Of a DNA stretch of 40,217 nt, positions 7,464-17,136 are shown piece by piece. Origin of the DNA: Gammaproteobacteria bacterium. Its GTDB lineage: Bacteria > Pseudomonadota > Gammaproteobacteria > Enterobacterales > GCA-2746155. Where the stretch lies: assembly GCA_030589945.1 (NCBI GenBank), contig JAUUZN010000017.1, forward strand, positions 1-40,217. The letters are read 5' to 3'. Position numbers and translations under genes: made by a program. Within the stretch, counting starts at the first letter, position 1; each line of letters opens with the position of its first letter. The notes beneath the pieces are model-generated. The model was not told where the DNA came from, did no database searches, and saw only the letters and a program-made list of their open reading frames with translations.

Positions 7464-8558
7464 TCACTCTGATTCTACGTACAAAATTGCTTTGCCGCGG
7501 TCTTCCTTAGCTTCATAAAGCGCCATATCCGCTTTCTTTAACAATGCTTCAGACTGTTCAGCATGTACTGGAAAGATACTGACACCTATACTTGCACCAA
7601 TGGATAAAGATTTGGATTTAATACGATAGTCATCTGATAGCGCTTCGATTAATTTTGTCGCTATCTGCATAGCCATAACCGGTGATGATATTAATTCCAA
7701 GATCACCACAAATTCGTCCCCTCCAAGTCGAGCAATTACATCAGTTTCACGCAAGCTTTCCTGCATTCTAAGTGTTGCCTGTACGAGGATTTCATCACCG
7801 AACTCATGTCCAAAGGTATCGTTGATAGACTTGAATCGGTCAAGATCAACGAACAATACAGCAAACATATTTTTTTTATCACCCGAGTCTACAATAACCT
7901 CATCAAGATTCTTCATAAATTGACGTCGATTAGGAATACCCGTTAAATCATCCAAATACGATAGCCGATGTAATTTTTCCTCAATTTTCTTACGCTCAAT
8001 AATTCCAGCCATTGCTTTAGCCGTAGCATGCAAAAAATCTATTTCAACCTTCGATTGCACATGACCATGTTTGACATAAAGATTTAAAACTCCAAGGGTA
8101 TTACCCTTAGAAAGAATTGGCATATTATAATGACCATGTTCAGTTATTCCTTCTGGCATAATGTCATGTTCATGATCAAGACAGGTCTTAAATATTAAAT
8201 CTTGACTGACCGCAGCACGACCACACAGACATTGTCCAAATTGGATATGACTACAGAGTTTTAATAGCGACTCGCCCAGATTATGATGGGTCACCATTTC
8301 TAAGCCAGAACCCGTGTCATCAGTGAGGAACACACCCCCCTTTTTATCGAGTGCAAGCCATGGAATAGTCAGAACAAGCATTAAGATTTTGTTCATTTGT
8401 TCATGCAGACTAATGTGCATCAATGAGATATTAAGAATTTCATTCAATGAATCTTGAATATCACTTCGTTGTCTTAACTCCGTCATACTCTCTTCATAGG
8501 TTTTAACCTGATCACTGAGATGAGCAACCCGTTCTTTCAGCTGACTGAGTTCATTCAT
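7464..8558 (-). CDS. GAF-GGDEF diguanylate cyclase with Cys/His-rich GAF domain
   Basis: This 364-residue cytoplasmic protein has an N-terminal coiled coil (about 1-40), a GAF domain (about 45-190) and a GGDEF domain (about 200-360). The active-site loop is intact (G279-G280-D281-E282-F283), and the product-inhibition site RETD lies at 270-273, five residues ahead. It should therefore make cyclic di-GMP with feedback control. The GAF domain contains an unusual group: C102, C110 and C112 (GQCLCGRAA), C126, H129 and H131. Such a cluster could bind metal or respond to redox state; this is inference. No EAL domain or partner gene is adjacent, so the regulated process is unknown. It appears monocistronic. 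Confidence 0.92.
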   Translation of the reverse strand: MNELSQLKERVAHLSDQVKTYEESMTELRQRSDIQDSLNEILNISLMHISLHEQMNKILMLVLTIPWLALDKKGGVFLTDDTGSGLEMVTHHNLGESLLKLCSHIQFGQCLCGRAAVSQDLIFKTCLDHEHDIMPEGITEHGHYNMPILSKGNTLGVLNLYVKHGHVQSKVEIDFLHATAKAMAGIIERKKIEEKLHRLSYLDDLTGIPNRRQFMKNLDEVIVDSGDKKNMFAVLFVDLDRFKSINDTFGHEFGDEILVQATLRMQESLRETDVIARLGGDEFVVILELISSPVMAMQIATKLIEALSDDYRIKSKSLSIGASIGVSIFPVHAEQSEALLKKADMALYEAKEDRGKAILYVESE

Positions 8559-8655
8559 GATATGACTAATTCCTCGACAATTTATAAATACAGTACAGTT
8601 TGATCTAACCGTAGATTTGTTTGTTCAATGATATCAGTATGGCAGAGAATTAAAA

Positions 8656-10551
8656 TTAGTCACATTCGAGTTGTTCCCAACGTTGATAGGACTCAGAAAG
8701 TTGAACTTCAGCGTTGGACAAATCATCTAATATAGGCTTTGTATGTTCGGCTGTTTGACTAAAAAAATTAGCATCATTAACCGCTGTTTGAAGTTTTTCA
8801 ATTTTAGATTCTAACTCAGCAATTTTCTCAGGCAATGAATCGAGTTCTCGTTGTTGCTTGTAGCTTAACTTCTTCGATTGATTCGTGGTCTTTGAATCTC
8901 CCTGGTCTTGGATAGTTCCTGAAACTTTATTTTGTTTTTTTTTATCCTGTTGCTGCATTTGTTGATAGTTAAGCCAGTCGGTGTAACCACCAACAAATTC
9001 TGAAGCATTTGCTTTTCCATCTAAACAGATCAGTGATGTTACCGTATTATCAATAAAGGAACGATCATGAGAAACCAATAATAATGTTCCTTGGTAGTCT
9101 GCTATTTGCTGCTCTAAGAGTTCTAATGTCGCCAAATCAAGGTCATTGGTAGGTTCATCAAGAACAAGTAAATTGGTTGATTTTGCAAACAATTTTGCCA
9201 GCATCAAGCGACTAAACTCTCCTCCCGAAAGTGCCTTGGCAGGGGTTCTTATTCTCTCTGGCGTAAATAAGAAATCCTGTAGATAACTAATCACATGTCT
9301 TTGGACTCCCTTGATCATGATAAAATCATTACCATCAGCAATATTGTCACCAACGGATCGTTCTGCATCAATTTGATCACGTGTTTGGTCAAAATAAGCA
9401 ATATCGAGATTAGTACCTAGTTTAATAGTGCCTTCATCAGCTGCAATTTGCCCTAGAATCAATTTCAGCAATGTACTTTTCCCACTGCCGTTATTTCCCA
9501 AGATGCCAATCTTGTCACCCTTAATAATACGAGTAGAAAATTGATTCAGTATTTTCTTACCATCATATGATTTACTAACCGACTTTAGTTCGGCGACTAA
9601 TTTGCCTGATCCTTGGGTTGAATCGATACTGATTTTCGCATTTCCCTGAACCACTCTTCTTGCAGAGCGTTGTTCTCTTAACTTCTTTAAATCTCGAACC
9701 CTGCCCTCATTTCTAGTCCGTCGCGCTTTTATTCCTTGGCGGACCCAGACTTCTTCTGCGGCAAGTTTTTTATCAAACAATTTGTTCTCGCGGTCTTCAA
9801 TTTCAAGTTGTTCTTGTTTTCGCAAATAGTATTGTTCAAATGTTCCTGGATAACTTTTTAGCTGTCCCCTATCGAGTTCTATAATTCTTGTAGCAACCGC
9901 GTCAACAAATTTACGATCATGAGTTATAAAGAGCAGTGTTTTAGCAATGGATGGGAGGTGCGTCTCTAACCACTGAATACTTTCTAAATCTAGATGGTTG
10001 GTTGGTTCATCTAACAGTAATAAATCGGGCTGTGTGACCAACGCCTTTGCAAGAGCCGCTCTACGCTTACGTCCGCCTGATAAGGCGCTCATTAAATCAT
10101 CTGCATCAAGATGCAATCGGTTAATTGAAGTTGCTATGCGCTGCTCATGTTGCCAGGCATCAGCATCATCAATACGATCTTGTAGGGATTGCAATTTTAA
10201 CAAATCTTTCTCATTAGAATGCTCTGAAATATTTGCGACACATTGATGATAATCGGTGAGCAACCGATAACTATCACCCACTCCCTTGGCAACATAACTG
10301 AACACCGTTTCTTCAGATGACTCTGGTAAATCTTGACCTAACATACTTATTCGAAGGTGTTTTTGTTTACGGATAGTCCCGTCATCAGGTTTGATTAATC
10401 CATCAACAATTTTTAACAGTGTTGATTTTCCAGAACCATTACGACCGAGTAAACACAGACGCTCACCTTCATCGATCGAAAATTCTGCATGATCTAATAA
10501 GGCTGCAGAACCGAAGCTAATTGAAACATTATCAAAATTTAAAAGTGCCAT
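8656..10551 (-). CDS. uup: ABC-F family ATPase Uup
   Basis: The 631-residue soluble protein has two ABC ATPase modules. The first has GRNGSGKST (36-44) and LSGGRKRR; the second has GNNGSGKST and LSGGEFSR. Both have LLLDEPTNHLD-like Walker B segments (the second is LVLDEPTNDLD). A charged linker and a C-terminal coiled coil (about 560-630) follow. That arrangement and length match Uup, an ABC-F protein that lacks membrane domains, acts on ribosomes, and affects precise transposon excision and branched DNA intermediates. The coiled coil is the DNA-binding part in known Uup. It lies 34 bp downstream of the DUF5916 gene on the same strand, so read-through is possible. Confidence 0.94.
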   Translation of the reverse strand: MALLNFDNVSISFGSAALLDHAEFSIDEGERLCLLGRNGSGKSTLLKIVDGLIKPDDGTIRKQKHLRISMLGQDLPESSEETVFSYVAKGVGDSYRLLTDYHQCVANISEHSNEKDLLKLQSLQDRIDDADAWQHEQRIATSINRLHLDADDLMSALSGGRKRRAALAKALVTQPDLLLLDEPTNHLDLESIQWLETHLPSIAKTLLFITHDRKFVDAVATRIIELDRGQLKSYPGTFEQYYLRKQEQLEIEDRENKLFDKKLAAEEVWVRQGIKARRTRNEGRVRDLKKLREQRSARRVVQGNAKISIDSTQGSGKLVAELKSVSKSYDGKKILNQFSTRIIKGDKIGILGNNGSGKSTLLKLILGQIAADEGTIKLGTNLDIAYFDQTRDQIDAERSVGDNIADGNDFIMIKGVQRHVISYLQDFLFTPERIRTPAKALSGGEFSRLMLAKLFAKSTNLLVLDEPTNDLDLATLELLEQQIADYQGTLLLVSHDRSFIDNTVTSLICLDGKANASEFVGGYTDWLNYQQMQQQDKKKQNKVSGTIQDQGDSKTTNQSKKLSYKQQRELDSLPEKIAELESKIEKLQTAVNDANFFSQTAEHTKPILDDLSNAEVQLSESYQRWEQLECD

Positions 10552-10585
10552 TGGAAAAATACCATTGAATAGTGCTGTTAGAACG

Positions 10586-12862
10586 TTATAGAGACCAGGA
10601 GTAACTCATTTTAAGGAATAATGTCTTATCCGTCTTAGTAAGCTTACGAATGTCATCATCTTCAAAGGCAGAGTCTGAATAGCCCAAAAAGAAAACAGTT
10701 TGGGGATTCACTTTGTAAGAATAGAGCAATTGAGTACCAAGGTTTGTGCTGTCGGCATCAACGCTATTGAGGTAGAGGTCAGTATTACGATTGATATCAC
10801 TGTACTGAAATACCATACGGAAGAAACTCTCAGCTGAGAACTGATAAATAAACCGTGCATTAATCAGTTCAGAGTTAAAAAGTTCTCCACCTATGACATC
10901 CATATCTTGCTTTAAGTAAATAATTTCAGTCTGGAAATGATCGCCGAGGTTCAATTTTAATGTGATAGACGATATTGCCAGATCAGCAGCCTGCCCATTG
11001 ACATAGTCAATAGCATCTTCGGTACCCGTAAAGGCTTCAAAGACGACTCCCGGTGTCAGGGTTGTCAGAACAAAAATTGCATATTCAGAAATATCATAGA
11101 GTTGTCCATCCCAAAATTCCTCACCTTCAAGAACCTGCACATCTATGGATGTCAGTTTAGGTCCTTTGAAGCTGCCTCGTATTAAAGCTTTCTTTTTTAA
11201 TGTATTACCATCGAGATCAAAGGTTTGGATGCTGGTTGCTCGTAGATTGAGTTCGTTCCACCAGTTTTTTGAGTCTTCATACCAATTACGCTGTATACCA
11301 ACCACATAGTGCTTAAACTCAGTTTTAGGTTGGAAACCTAGATCTGCTCGAAAGCCTTTACTGAAGCGAAATATTCGGGTCCAGAAATCCCAATCTTTCG
11401 TTTCGTGCATATAATCCACTTGAAATGCAGTACCGGATGTTTTTTCGTCCTCTAAAGAAAACTGCGTGACAATATCTAAAGGATCGACTGTTTCTGAACC
11501 GAGGATCTGAGCCCGGACGTAATCAGTTTCGGTGAATCGATATGTGCCATCGACACCTAACAGGTACTTATGATAACTATCGGAATCACGAACCGTTAAG
11601 ATTGTCCCAATTGAAGATGTATTTTCCAAGTTGCGCTGATACCGAAAGGCTGCGTTAACACTTGACTCATCAAGAAATGCGATGTTTGACCCTAAATTCC
11701 CAGGGATAATATAGGTTGTGCTGATGTCATTGGCGACAAAGGCAGCATAATTATTTCCATCTTTAGAATGGGTTACCTTCAGCCCATAGTCAGGATCGCT
11801 GATATTGCGAGTGTATACGGTGCTCATCAGAGTATCGTACAAATCGGAACCCTCAACAAAAAACTGACGTTTTTCCGGAAAAAATAATGAGAACGTCTTA
11901 TTGATATCCAACTGAGCCACGTCGGATTCTACCTGAGAAAAGTCAGGATTCAGTGTTCCATTAACGGTTGTATTTGGAGAAACTCCCCAGCGTATATCTC
12001 CACCAAATTCATTATTATTTTCAGAGTTCGACCAACCATTGTAGTCAGGTGAGGTTTTTTGTTTGCTATTGGTTGATGTAACGTAGGGAATCACTGTGAT
12101 ATTTTTACCCATTTCAATGTTGCTCATCCCTGTAAAAGTATCTAGCTGGCAAAGCACACAGGAAATATTACGGTCTATTTTTGAATTGGATATACGGTGG
12201 AATACATTTCGAGGATAAAATCTGAGGAGTTCAAAGCCCCAGGTTTGCTGATCTTTGGAATCATCAAAACGCAGTATGTTGAGGGGTATTGCAATCTCGA
12301 CGCGAAATCCATCTTCAGATATTTGACCTGCAGCATCCCAAACAGCGTTCCAAGATCTATCATCAGCTCCAGTCACTCCATCATTGAGTGAGTCATGTTT
12401 TACACCAAGGGCGTTCACAAAAAATTGATAGGCTCGAAGATCATCATTAAAGCTATCCAATTTAACTCCGACCGAATCATCATCAAAGATAAGATCATGG
12501 TCGTGATAGTGCGCTCTAATTTTAGAAGGCTCTGGATCGAAGGCCTCAAAAGCAAGATAAAGTGTTTCACCATCATCAAATAAATAGGCCAGTGTTTTAA
12601 CAGGGGGAGCGACATTCTCACCAGGTTTGGTTTCGATCTTAAGTTCGATGACCAATGCTTGTTTCCAAACATCTTCGTCAAGCACAGCATCAACATTTAT
12701 TGACTGTTTAATTTGAGGTAGTTGGTAATCTTTAGACTGATAGCGAACAACTGTCGCGGACTCTTCTGCTTGACTTGATAAAGAAACAATAACACAAAGG
12801 CTCAAAAAGATTGAGGCCATGAACCATTTGGATTGAAGCTTTTTTGTGTTTTTTATGGTCAA
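10586..12862 (-). CDS. DUF5916 / CBM9-like outer-membrane protein
   Basis: After a signal sequence (SIFLSLCVIVSLSSQA, then EES) comes a carbohydrate-binding-module-9-like domain (INVDAVLDEDVWKQA, LAFEAFDPEPSKI, FRVEIAIPLNIL). A long C-terminal region of alternating aromatic strands follows, ending in Y-S-W-S-L, as expected of an outer-membrane beta-barrel. This is the DUF5916 architecture, whose function is not established. The frame is open from an ATG at 12949, but that start has no ribosome site and would put about 30 extra residues ahead of the signal peptide. TTG at 12862 gives a normal signal with a Lys-rich n-region; an ATG at 12820 is also possible. The start is therefore uncertain, the rest firm. 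It may be a surface sugar- or polymer-binding protein. Confidence 0.85.
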   Translation of the reverse strand: MTIKNTKKLQSKWFMASIFLSLCVIVSLSSQAEESATVVRYQSKDYQLPQIKQSINVDAVLDEDVWKQALVIELKIETKPGENVAPPVKTLAYLFDDGETLYLAFEAFDPEPSKIRAHYHDHDLIFDDDSVGVKLDSFNDDLRAYQFFVNALGVKHDSLNDGVTGADDRSWNAVWDAAGQISEDGFRVEIAIPLNILRFDDSKDQQTWGFELLRFYPRNVFHRISNSKIDRNISCVLCQLDTFTGMSNIEMGKNITVIPYVTSTNSKQKTSPDYNGWSNSENNNEFGGDIRWGVSPNTTVNGTLNPDFSQVESDVAQLDINKTFSLFFPEKRQFFVEGSDLYDTLMSTVYTRNISDPDYGLKVTHSKDGNNYAAFVANDISTTYIIPGNLGSNIAFLDESSVNAAFRYQRNLENTSSIGTILTVRDSDSYHKYLLGVDGTYRFTETDYVRAQILGSETVDPLDIVTQFSLEDEKTSGTAFQVDYMHETKDWDFWTRIFRFSKGFRADLGFQPKTEFKHYVVGIQRNWYEDSKNWWNELNLRATSIQTFDLDGNTLKKKALIRGSFKGPKLTSIDVQVLEGEEFWDGQLYDISEYAIFVLTTLTPGVVFEAFTGTEDAIDYVNGQAADLAISSITLKLNLGDHFQTEIIYLKQDMDVIGGELFNSELINARFIYQFSAESFFRMVFQYSDINRNTDLYLNSVDADSTNLGTQLLYSYKVNPQTVFFLGYSDSAFEDDDIRKLTKTDKTLFLKMSYSWSL

Positions 12863-13112
12863 TGCTTCTGTCTTATTTTTATTGTAGAAACCAATTATGA
12901 TGACTTTATTTTGTTTACTATTAATTATATTCAATTGTCTGCATTCCATTGCTTATTTTTATTACAAATATTAATTATAGCGTTCAGCGGAATAACAACG
13001 TGCGCACTAAATGACTACGTATCACGAACGGTTGTAATTCGATTGTCCTAATTATACTTATTTAAAGGATTTTCTCTAGTAAATTCGTCGTTTAAAACGT
13101 CGTTCGCACTGG

Positions 13113-13622
13113 CTAATTATCAGTTTGTTGTTCAGTGGCTATCTTTGCGACTTCGACATTAAACATCTCGACTGCCCATTTAAGGTCGTCACGATGCAAC
13201 AATCGAGCAGCTATTGTAATATTTTGTCCTGCCTGAACATTAAATGAGATAACCTTTTGCTCCCAAAGAGCTCCCATGAATGCCTTTTTATTTTTAATAT
13301 TTGAAAAGTCAGGAGACAGAACTAGCTGGTGTTTTCCCACAGGCAACATCAACTCTTCTTCCCGAATACCTTCGTACAGAGCCCAACCATCAATTTTTAT
13401 AATTTTCACTGGATATAAATAATGTTCCGAATCGAGTGGCGAGGGATAAATTTTTGCATGAGGGGTTTGTGAGGAAACTAGTGGTGATGCAACATCTAGC
13501 AATAGTGGGTCAAATGCCTGCTTATTATCTGCACGTTCATCAGCAGTCGCTGCATTTACAAATCCAACACCTAATATTAAGTTGAATAATAGCACTGATA
13601 TGAGTAATTGCTTGTTGATGAT
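13113..13622 (-). CDS. Small exported protein of unknown function, probable ATC start
   Basis: About 160 mature residues follow a signal peptide that ends VGFVNA before ATADE. The body has YPVKIIKIDGWALY, a GKHQLVLSP segment and VQAGQNITIAARL, suggesting an all-beta periplasmic protein. I do not recognise the family. No ATG, GTG or TTG precedes the signal sequence; the first usual start is GTG at 13595, which gives a signal without positive residues. Upstream, AAAGGAG (13628-13634) stands 5 nt before an in-frame ATC at 13622 and 8 nt before a second ATC. Starting there gives I/M-INKQLLISVLLFNLILG, a textbook signal. An in-frame TAA closes the frame just before the ribosome site. It is followed by the DUF5916 gene in the opposite sense of reading order, so no operon link is evident beyond shared strand. 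Confidence 0.65.
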   Translation of the reverse strand: MINKQLLISVLLFNLILGVGFVNAATADERADNKQAFDPLLLDVASPLVSSQTPHAKIYPSPLDSEHYLYPVKIIKIDGWALYEGIREEELMLPVGKHQLVLSPDFSNIKNKKAFMGALWEQKVISFNVQAGQNITIAARLLHRDDLKWAVEMFNVEVAKIATEQQTDN

Positions 13623-13763
13623 ACTGACTCCTTTATAAGAACTTTAGAATACCCAATTGATCAATAGATTGAAAGCTGCAATTCATAGTCATAGTCCCTA
13701 ATACCAATTCTAAGATTCCTAGCAAAAACTGTGCGCTAAGTACTGTTATTTAATGTTTGTATC

Positions 13764-13772
13764 TGCGATAAT
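13764..13772 (+). promoter_or_regulatory. Possible extended -10 promoter of pckA
   Basis: TGCGATAAT at 13764-13772 matches an extended -10 element (TG, one base, then GATAAT). No good -35 is seen upstream. The pckA start is about 70 bp downstream. Weak prediction. Confidence 0.3.
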
Positions 13773-13840
13773 CCGCGCATTATTGAACCCCAAAGCTCTC
13801 AGCTTGAAAACACGAATTGTTATCATGAGGAAAAGATAAA

Positions 13841-15403
13841 ATGTCTTTAAGATCATCGGCATCTGTGAACACTCAACACACCGATCTCGAACCATCTAAA
13901 TTAGTTGAACACGCCGTTTATAGAAAGGAAGGTAAAATTGCCAGTAATGGTGCTTTGACAGTCGTAACCGGCAAGCGCACAGGCCGCTCACCCTTTGATC
14001 GTTACATTGTGAAAGAAGCCTCTACAGAAAAACAAATTGATTGGGGAAATATCAATCGACCTGTTGAAGAAACTGCTTTTGACGCCCTCTGGTCTAAAGT
14101 TGAAGCATACCTAAATTCCCAAGATCAACATTATGTAGCAAATCTTCATGTTGGTTCTGATCCAGAATATTATTTACCGGTTCAAGTTAGTACACAAACA
14201 GCTTGGCAAAATCTCTTTGCCCGAAATCTCTTTATCAAGCCTGATGAATACAATCCTGCGGATAAAAAACAATGGCAGATCATTAACGCTGCAGGCTACC
14301 AATGTGATCCCGATATTGATGGAACGCATTCCGATGGTTGCGTAATGATCAATTTTGGCCAGAAAAAAGTACTTTTAGCCGGCATGCGATACGCTGGTGA
14401 AATGAAAAAAGCCATGTTCTCCGTACAGAATTTCTTACTTCCTGCCAAGGACGTCCTACCAATGCACTGTGCTGCAAATGCCAAAGATAATGGTGATGTC
14501 TGTTTGTTTTTTGGTCTCAGTGGCACAGGTAAAACCACCTTGTCGGCCGATCCAGATCGTTTCCTTATTGGAGATGACGAACATGGTTGGGGCAAAGGAA
14601 CGGTATTTAACATAGAGGGTGGTTGTTACGCGAAATGCATTAATTTAAGTCAAAAGAATGAACCGGTTATTTGGGATGCTATTCGTCATGGTTCTATTCT
14701 TGAAAACGTGGTGCTCAATGGTGATGACGCAGTTCCAGATTATGATGACATTAGTCTCACTCAAAACTCTAGAGCCGCTTACCCCAGAGAACATATCGAA
14801 CTTCGTGTAGCAAACAATAGAGGACGCGAACCCAGTGCGATTATCTTTTTAACCTGTGATCTAACGGGTGTATTGCCCCCCGTCGCACTTTTAAATCGAG
14901 AAGCCGCGGCTTACCATTTTCTCAGTGGTTACACGGCCCTTGTTGGCTCCACTGAAATGGGCTCAGGCTCAGGTATTAAGTCAACGTTTTCTACCTGCTT
15001 CGGCGCGCCGTTCTTCCCAAGACCAGCGGCAGAATATGCCGAACTATTAATGAAGCGACTCGATGAATCCGATGCACAGGTGTATCTTGTTAACACCGGT
15101 TGGACGGGAGGTGCTCATGGAAAAGGAGGCCATCGTTTTAGTATTCCGACCACACGTATGTTTATTCACGCCATTCAGTCTGGAGTACTAAAGAATACCG
15201 ATACGGTCGAACTTGAAGGCCTAAACATGTCGGTACCTGTTGATGTTCCAGGTATTGACCCAGCGATTCTTCAGCCGCGTAAAACCTGGTCAAATGTCGA
15301 TGCTTATGATGGCGAGATGAGAATACTCTGTCAGAAATTTATCGATAATTTTACAAAATTCGATGTCAGTGAGTCTATTATTGCCGCAGGTCCTAAGTTT
15401 TAG
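13841..15403 (+). CDS. pckA: Phosphoenolpyruvate carboxykinase (ATP)
   Basis: This 520-residue cytoplasmic enzyme converts oxaloacetate and ATP to phosphoenolpyruvate, CO2 and ADP, the committing step of gluconeogenesis from TCA-cycle carbon. The P-loop is GLSGTGKTT (225-233), the metal-binding kinase-2 segment is [11 protein letters not shown], and the family segments [11 protein letters not shown] near the N-terminus and [10 protein letters not shown] are present. Length is close to other bacterial ATP-dependent enzymes. The ATG is preceded by AGGAAAAGATAAA, with the AGGA 9 nt away. It stands 49 bp ahead of the M49-like gene on the same strand and is the obvious link between the amino-acid degradation genes in this window and sugar synthesis. 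Confidence 0.97.
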   Translation: MSLRSSASVNTQHTDLEPSKLVEHAVYRKEGKIASNGALTVVTGKRTGRSPFDRYIVKEASTEKQIDWGNINRPVEETAFDALWSKVEAYLNSQDQHYVANLHVGSDPEYYLPVQVSTQTAWQNLFARNLFIKPDEYNPADKKQWQIINAAGYQCDPDIDGTHSDGCVMINFGQKKVLLAGMRYAGEMKKAMFSVQNFLLPAKDVLPMHCAANAKDNGDVCLFFGLSGTGKTTLSADPDRFLIGDDEHGWGKGTVFNIEGGCYAKCINLSQKNEPVIWDAIRHGSILENVVLNGDDAVPDYDDISLTQNSRAAYPREHIELRVANNRGREPSAIIFLTCDLTGVLPPVALLNREAAAYHFLSGYTALVGSTEMGSGSGIKSTFSTCFGAPFFPRPAAEYAELLMKRLDESDAQVYLVNTGWTGGAHGKGGHRFSIPTTRMFIHAIQSGVLKNTDTVELEGLNMSVPVDVPGIDPAILQPRKTWSNVDAYDGEMRILCQKFIDNFTKFDVSESIIAAGPKF

Positions 15404-15452
15404 GATCGAACGGGATATTTAAAATTACCCTTTAATCAGTGAGGAATCTTCA

Positions 15453-17102
15453 ATGAAACTATATCAATCTTTGGTTAGCTTTTTTATCCTAACAGCAACC
15501 TTGCAATTGAGCGCATTCTCGTCAGCCAAACTCACTGAAAAAGATCAATATGCAAGTCAGCGACTCGCCATATATGCACCGGTTGAGCTAACTGCCGACC
15601 TTTCTCATTTATCAATCAATCAAAAAAAGATGATTGCTATTCTTATCGATGCTGCAGACATTATGAACGGCCTATATTGGCAACAGGCATGGGGAGATAA
15701 GCAAGCTCTACTTGCGACCATTAATAATGACGATGTCCGAAAATTTGTTGAACTCAATTATGGCCCTTGGGACAGACTTGCAGACAATAAAAGTTTTGTA
15801 AACGGCGTTGGAAAGAAGCCTGCAGGTGCTAACAGTTATCCGGCAGACATGACTAAAGAAGAGCTACAAAACTCCAACCTCGCTGACAAGGCTGGGTTAT
15901 ACAGTGTGGTTCGACGAGACCAGACCGGCCAATTAATCACAATCCCCTATTCCGAGTATTTCTCCGATGAGCTTTTGCAAGTCTCACAACTATTGTTGAA
16001 GGCATCAACTCTTGCAGATGATCCTAGTTTTAAGAACTATCTACAGCTACGCTCAAAAGCGCTACTTTCTAACGAGTATCAAGAAAGTGATATGGCTTGG
16101 ATGGATATGAAAACGAATCCCATTGAACTGGTCATTGGACCCATTGAAACTTATGAAGATCAGATGTTTGGATATCGTGCCTCTTTTGAAGGTTACGTAC
16201 TGATCAAAGATTTAGCATGGAGTCAACGTTTGTCAAAGTTCGCTGCTTTTTTACCTGAATTACAGCGCGGATTACCTGTACCAGAAAAATATAAAGCCGA
16301 AATGCCCGGTAAAAATGCCGATCTGAATGCCTATGACGTGGTTTATTATGCGGGTGAGAGTAATGCGGGCTCGAAAACAATCGCCATTAACTTACCCAAT
16401 GATGAGGAAGTTCAACTGGCAAAAGGCACTCGACGTTTGCAGCTAAAGAATGCTATGCGAGCAAAATTTGATAAAATATTAATGCCCATTGCAGAACAAT
16501 TAATCGTTGATGATCAACGCCGTCACGTCACCTTTGATGCTTTTTTTGCTAACACCATGTTTCATGAGGTAGCTCACGGTTTAGGGATTAAGAATACATT
16601 AGATGGTAAAGGCACAGTAAGACAAGCTCTAAAAGAAACCGCGTCAAGTCTTGAAGAAGGTAAGGCTGATATATTAGGTTTATACATGATCACCAAATTG
16701 TTTGATAAGGGTGAAATATCACAGGGTACATTGATGGATAACTATGTGACCTTCATGACCAGCATCTTCCGTTCCATCCGCTTTGGAGCATCATCAGCCC
16801 ATGGCAAGGCCAACATGGTGCGCTTTAATTTCTTTAGTGAGATGGGCGCATTTAGTCGAAATCTAGAGACAGGTCTTTACAGTATTAATGCTAAGAACAT
16901 GCAAACAGCAATGGATGCACTGAGTGAGAAACTGCTCACACTACAGGGCGATGGTGATTATGACGGTGCTCAAGAATTGCTCCTTTCAAAAGGTAAAATT
17001 GGCGACAAACTTCAACAGGACTTGGATAAGTTAACTGCCGCGAACATACCTGTTGATGTTGTTTTCATTCAAGGCAAGGATCAACTTGCTCTGGATGAAT
17101 AG
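15453..17102 (+). CDS. Secreted dipeptidyl-peptidase III-like (M49) zinc peptidase
   Basis: The 549-residue protein starts with a signal peptide (LVSFFILTATLQLSAFSSA). The zinc site is HEVAHGLG with H371, E372 and H375, followed by SSLEEGKAD whose E402 is the expected third ligand (equivalent to the second Glu of EECRAE in classical DPP III). It has the short HExxH form instead of the HExxGH of eukaryotic DPP III; this short form exists in some bacterial relatives. M49 enzymes remove dipeptides from the N-termini of oligopeptides. Most are cytosolic, so a signal peptide points to periplasmic peptide trimming. GAGGAA precedes the ATG. It lies between pckA and ung with 49- and 34-bp gaps, so co-transcription is possible but no functional link is evident. 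Confidence 0.85.
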   Translation: MKLYQSLVSFFILTATLQLSAFSSAKLTEKDQYASQRLAIYAPVELTADLSHLSINQKKMIAILIDAADIMNGLYWQQAWGDKQALLATINNDDVRKFVELNYGPWDRLADNKSFVNGVGKKPAGANSYPADMTKEELQNSNLADKAGLYSVVRRDQTGQLITIPYSEYFSDELLQVSQLLLKASTLADDPSFKNYLQLRSKALLSNEYQESDMAWMDMKTNPIELVIGPIETYEDQMFGYRASFEGYVLIKDLAWSQRLSKFAAFLPELQRGLPVPEKYKAEMPGKNADLNAYDVVYYAGESNAGSKTIAINLPNDEEVQLAKGTRRLQLKNAMRAKFDKILMPIAEQLIVDDQRRHVTFDAFFANTMFHEVAHGLGIKNTLDGKGTVRQALKETASSLEEGKADILGLYMITKLFDKGEISQGTLMDNYVTFMTSIFRSIRFGASSAHGKANMVRFNFFSEMGAFSRNLETGLYSINAKNMQTAMDALSEKLLTLQGDGDYDGAQELLLSKGKIGDKLQQDLDKLTAANIPVDVVFIQGKDQLALDE

Positions 17103-17136
17103 GTCTAGTCTGGTCATTGATTATTAATCATTAATC

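Noticed and set aside
13085-13103. CGTCGTT direct repeat upstream of the DUF5916 gene
   Set aside because: A single 7-base repeat is too short to distinguish from chance and matches no known operator.
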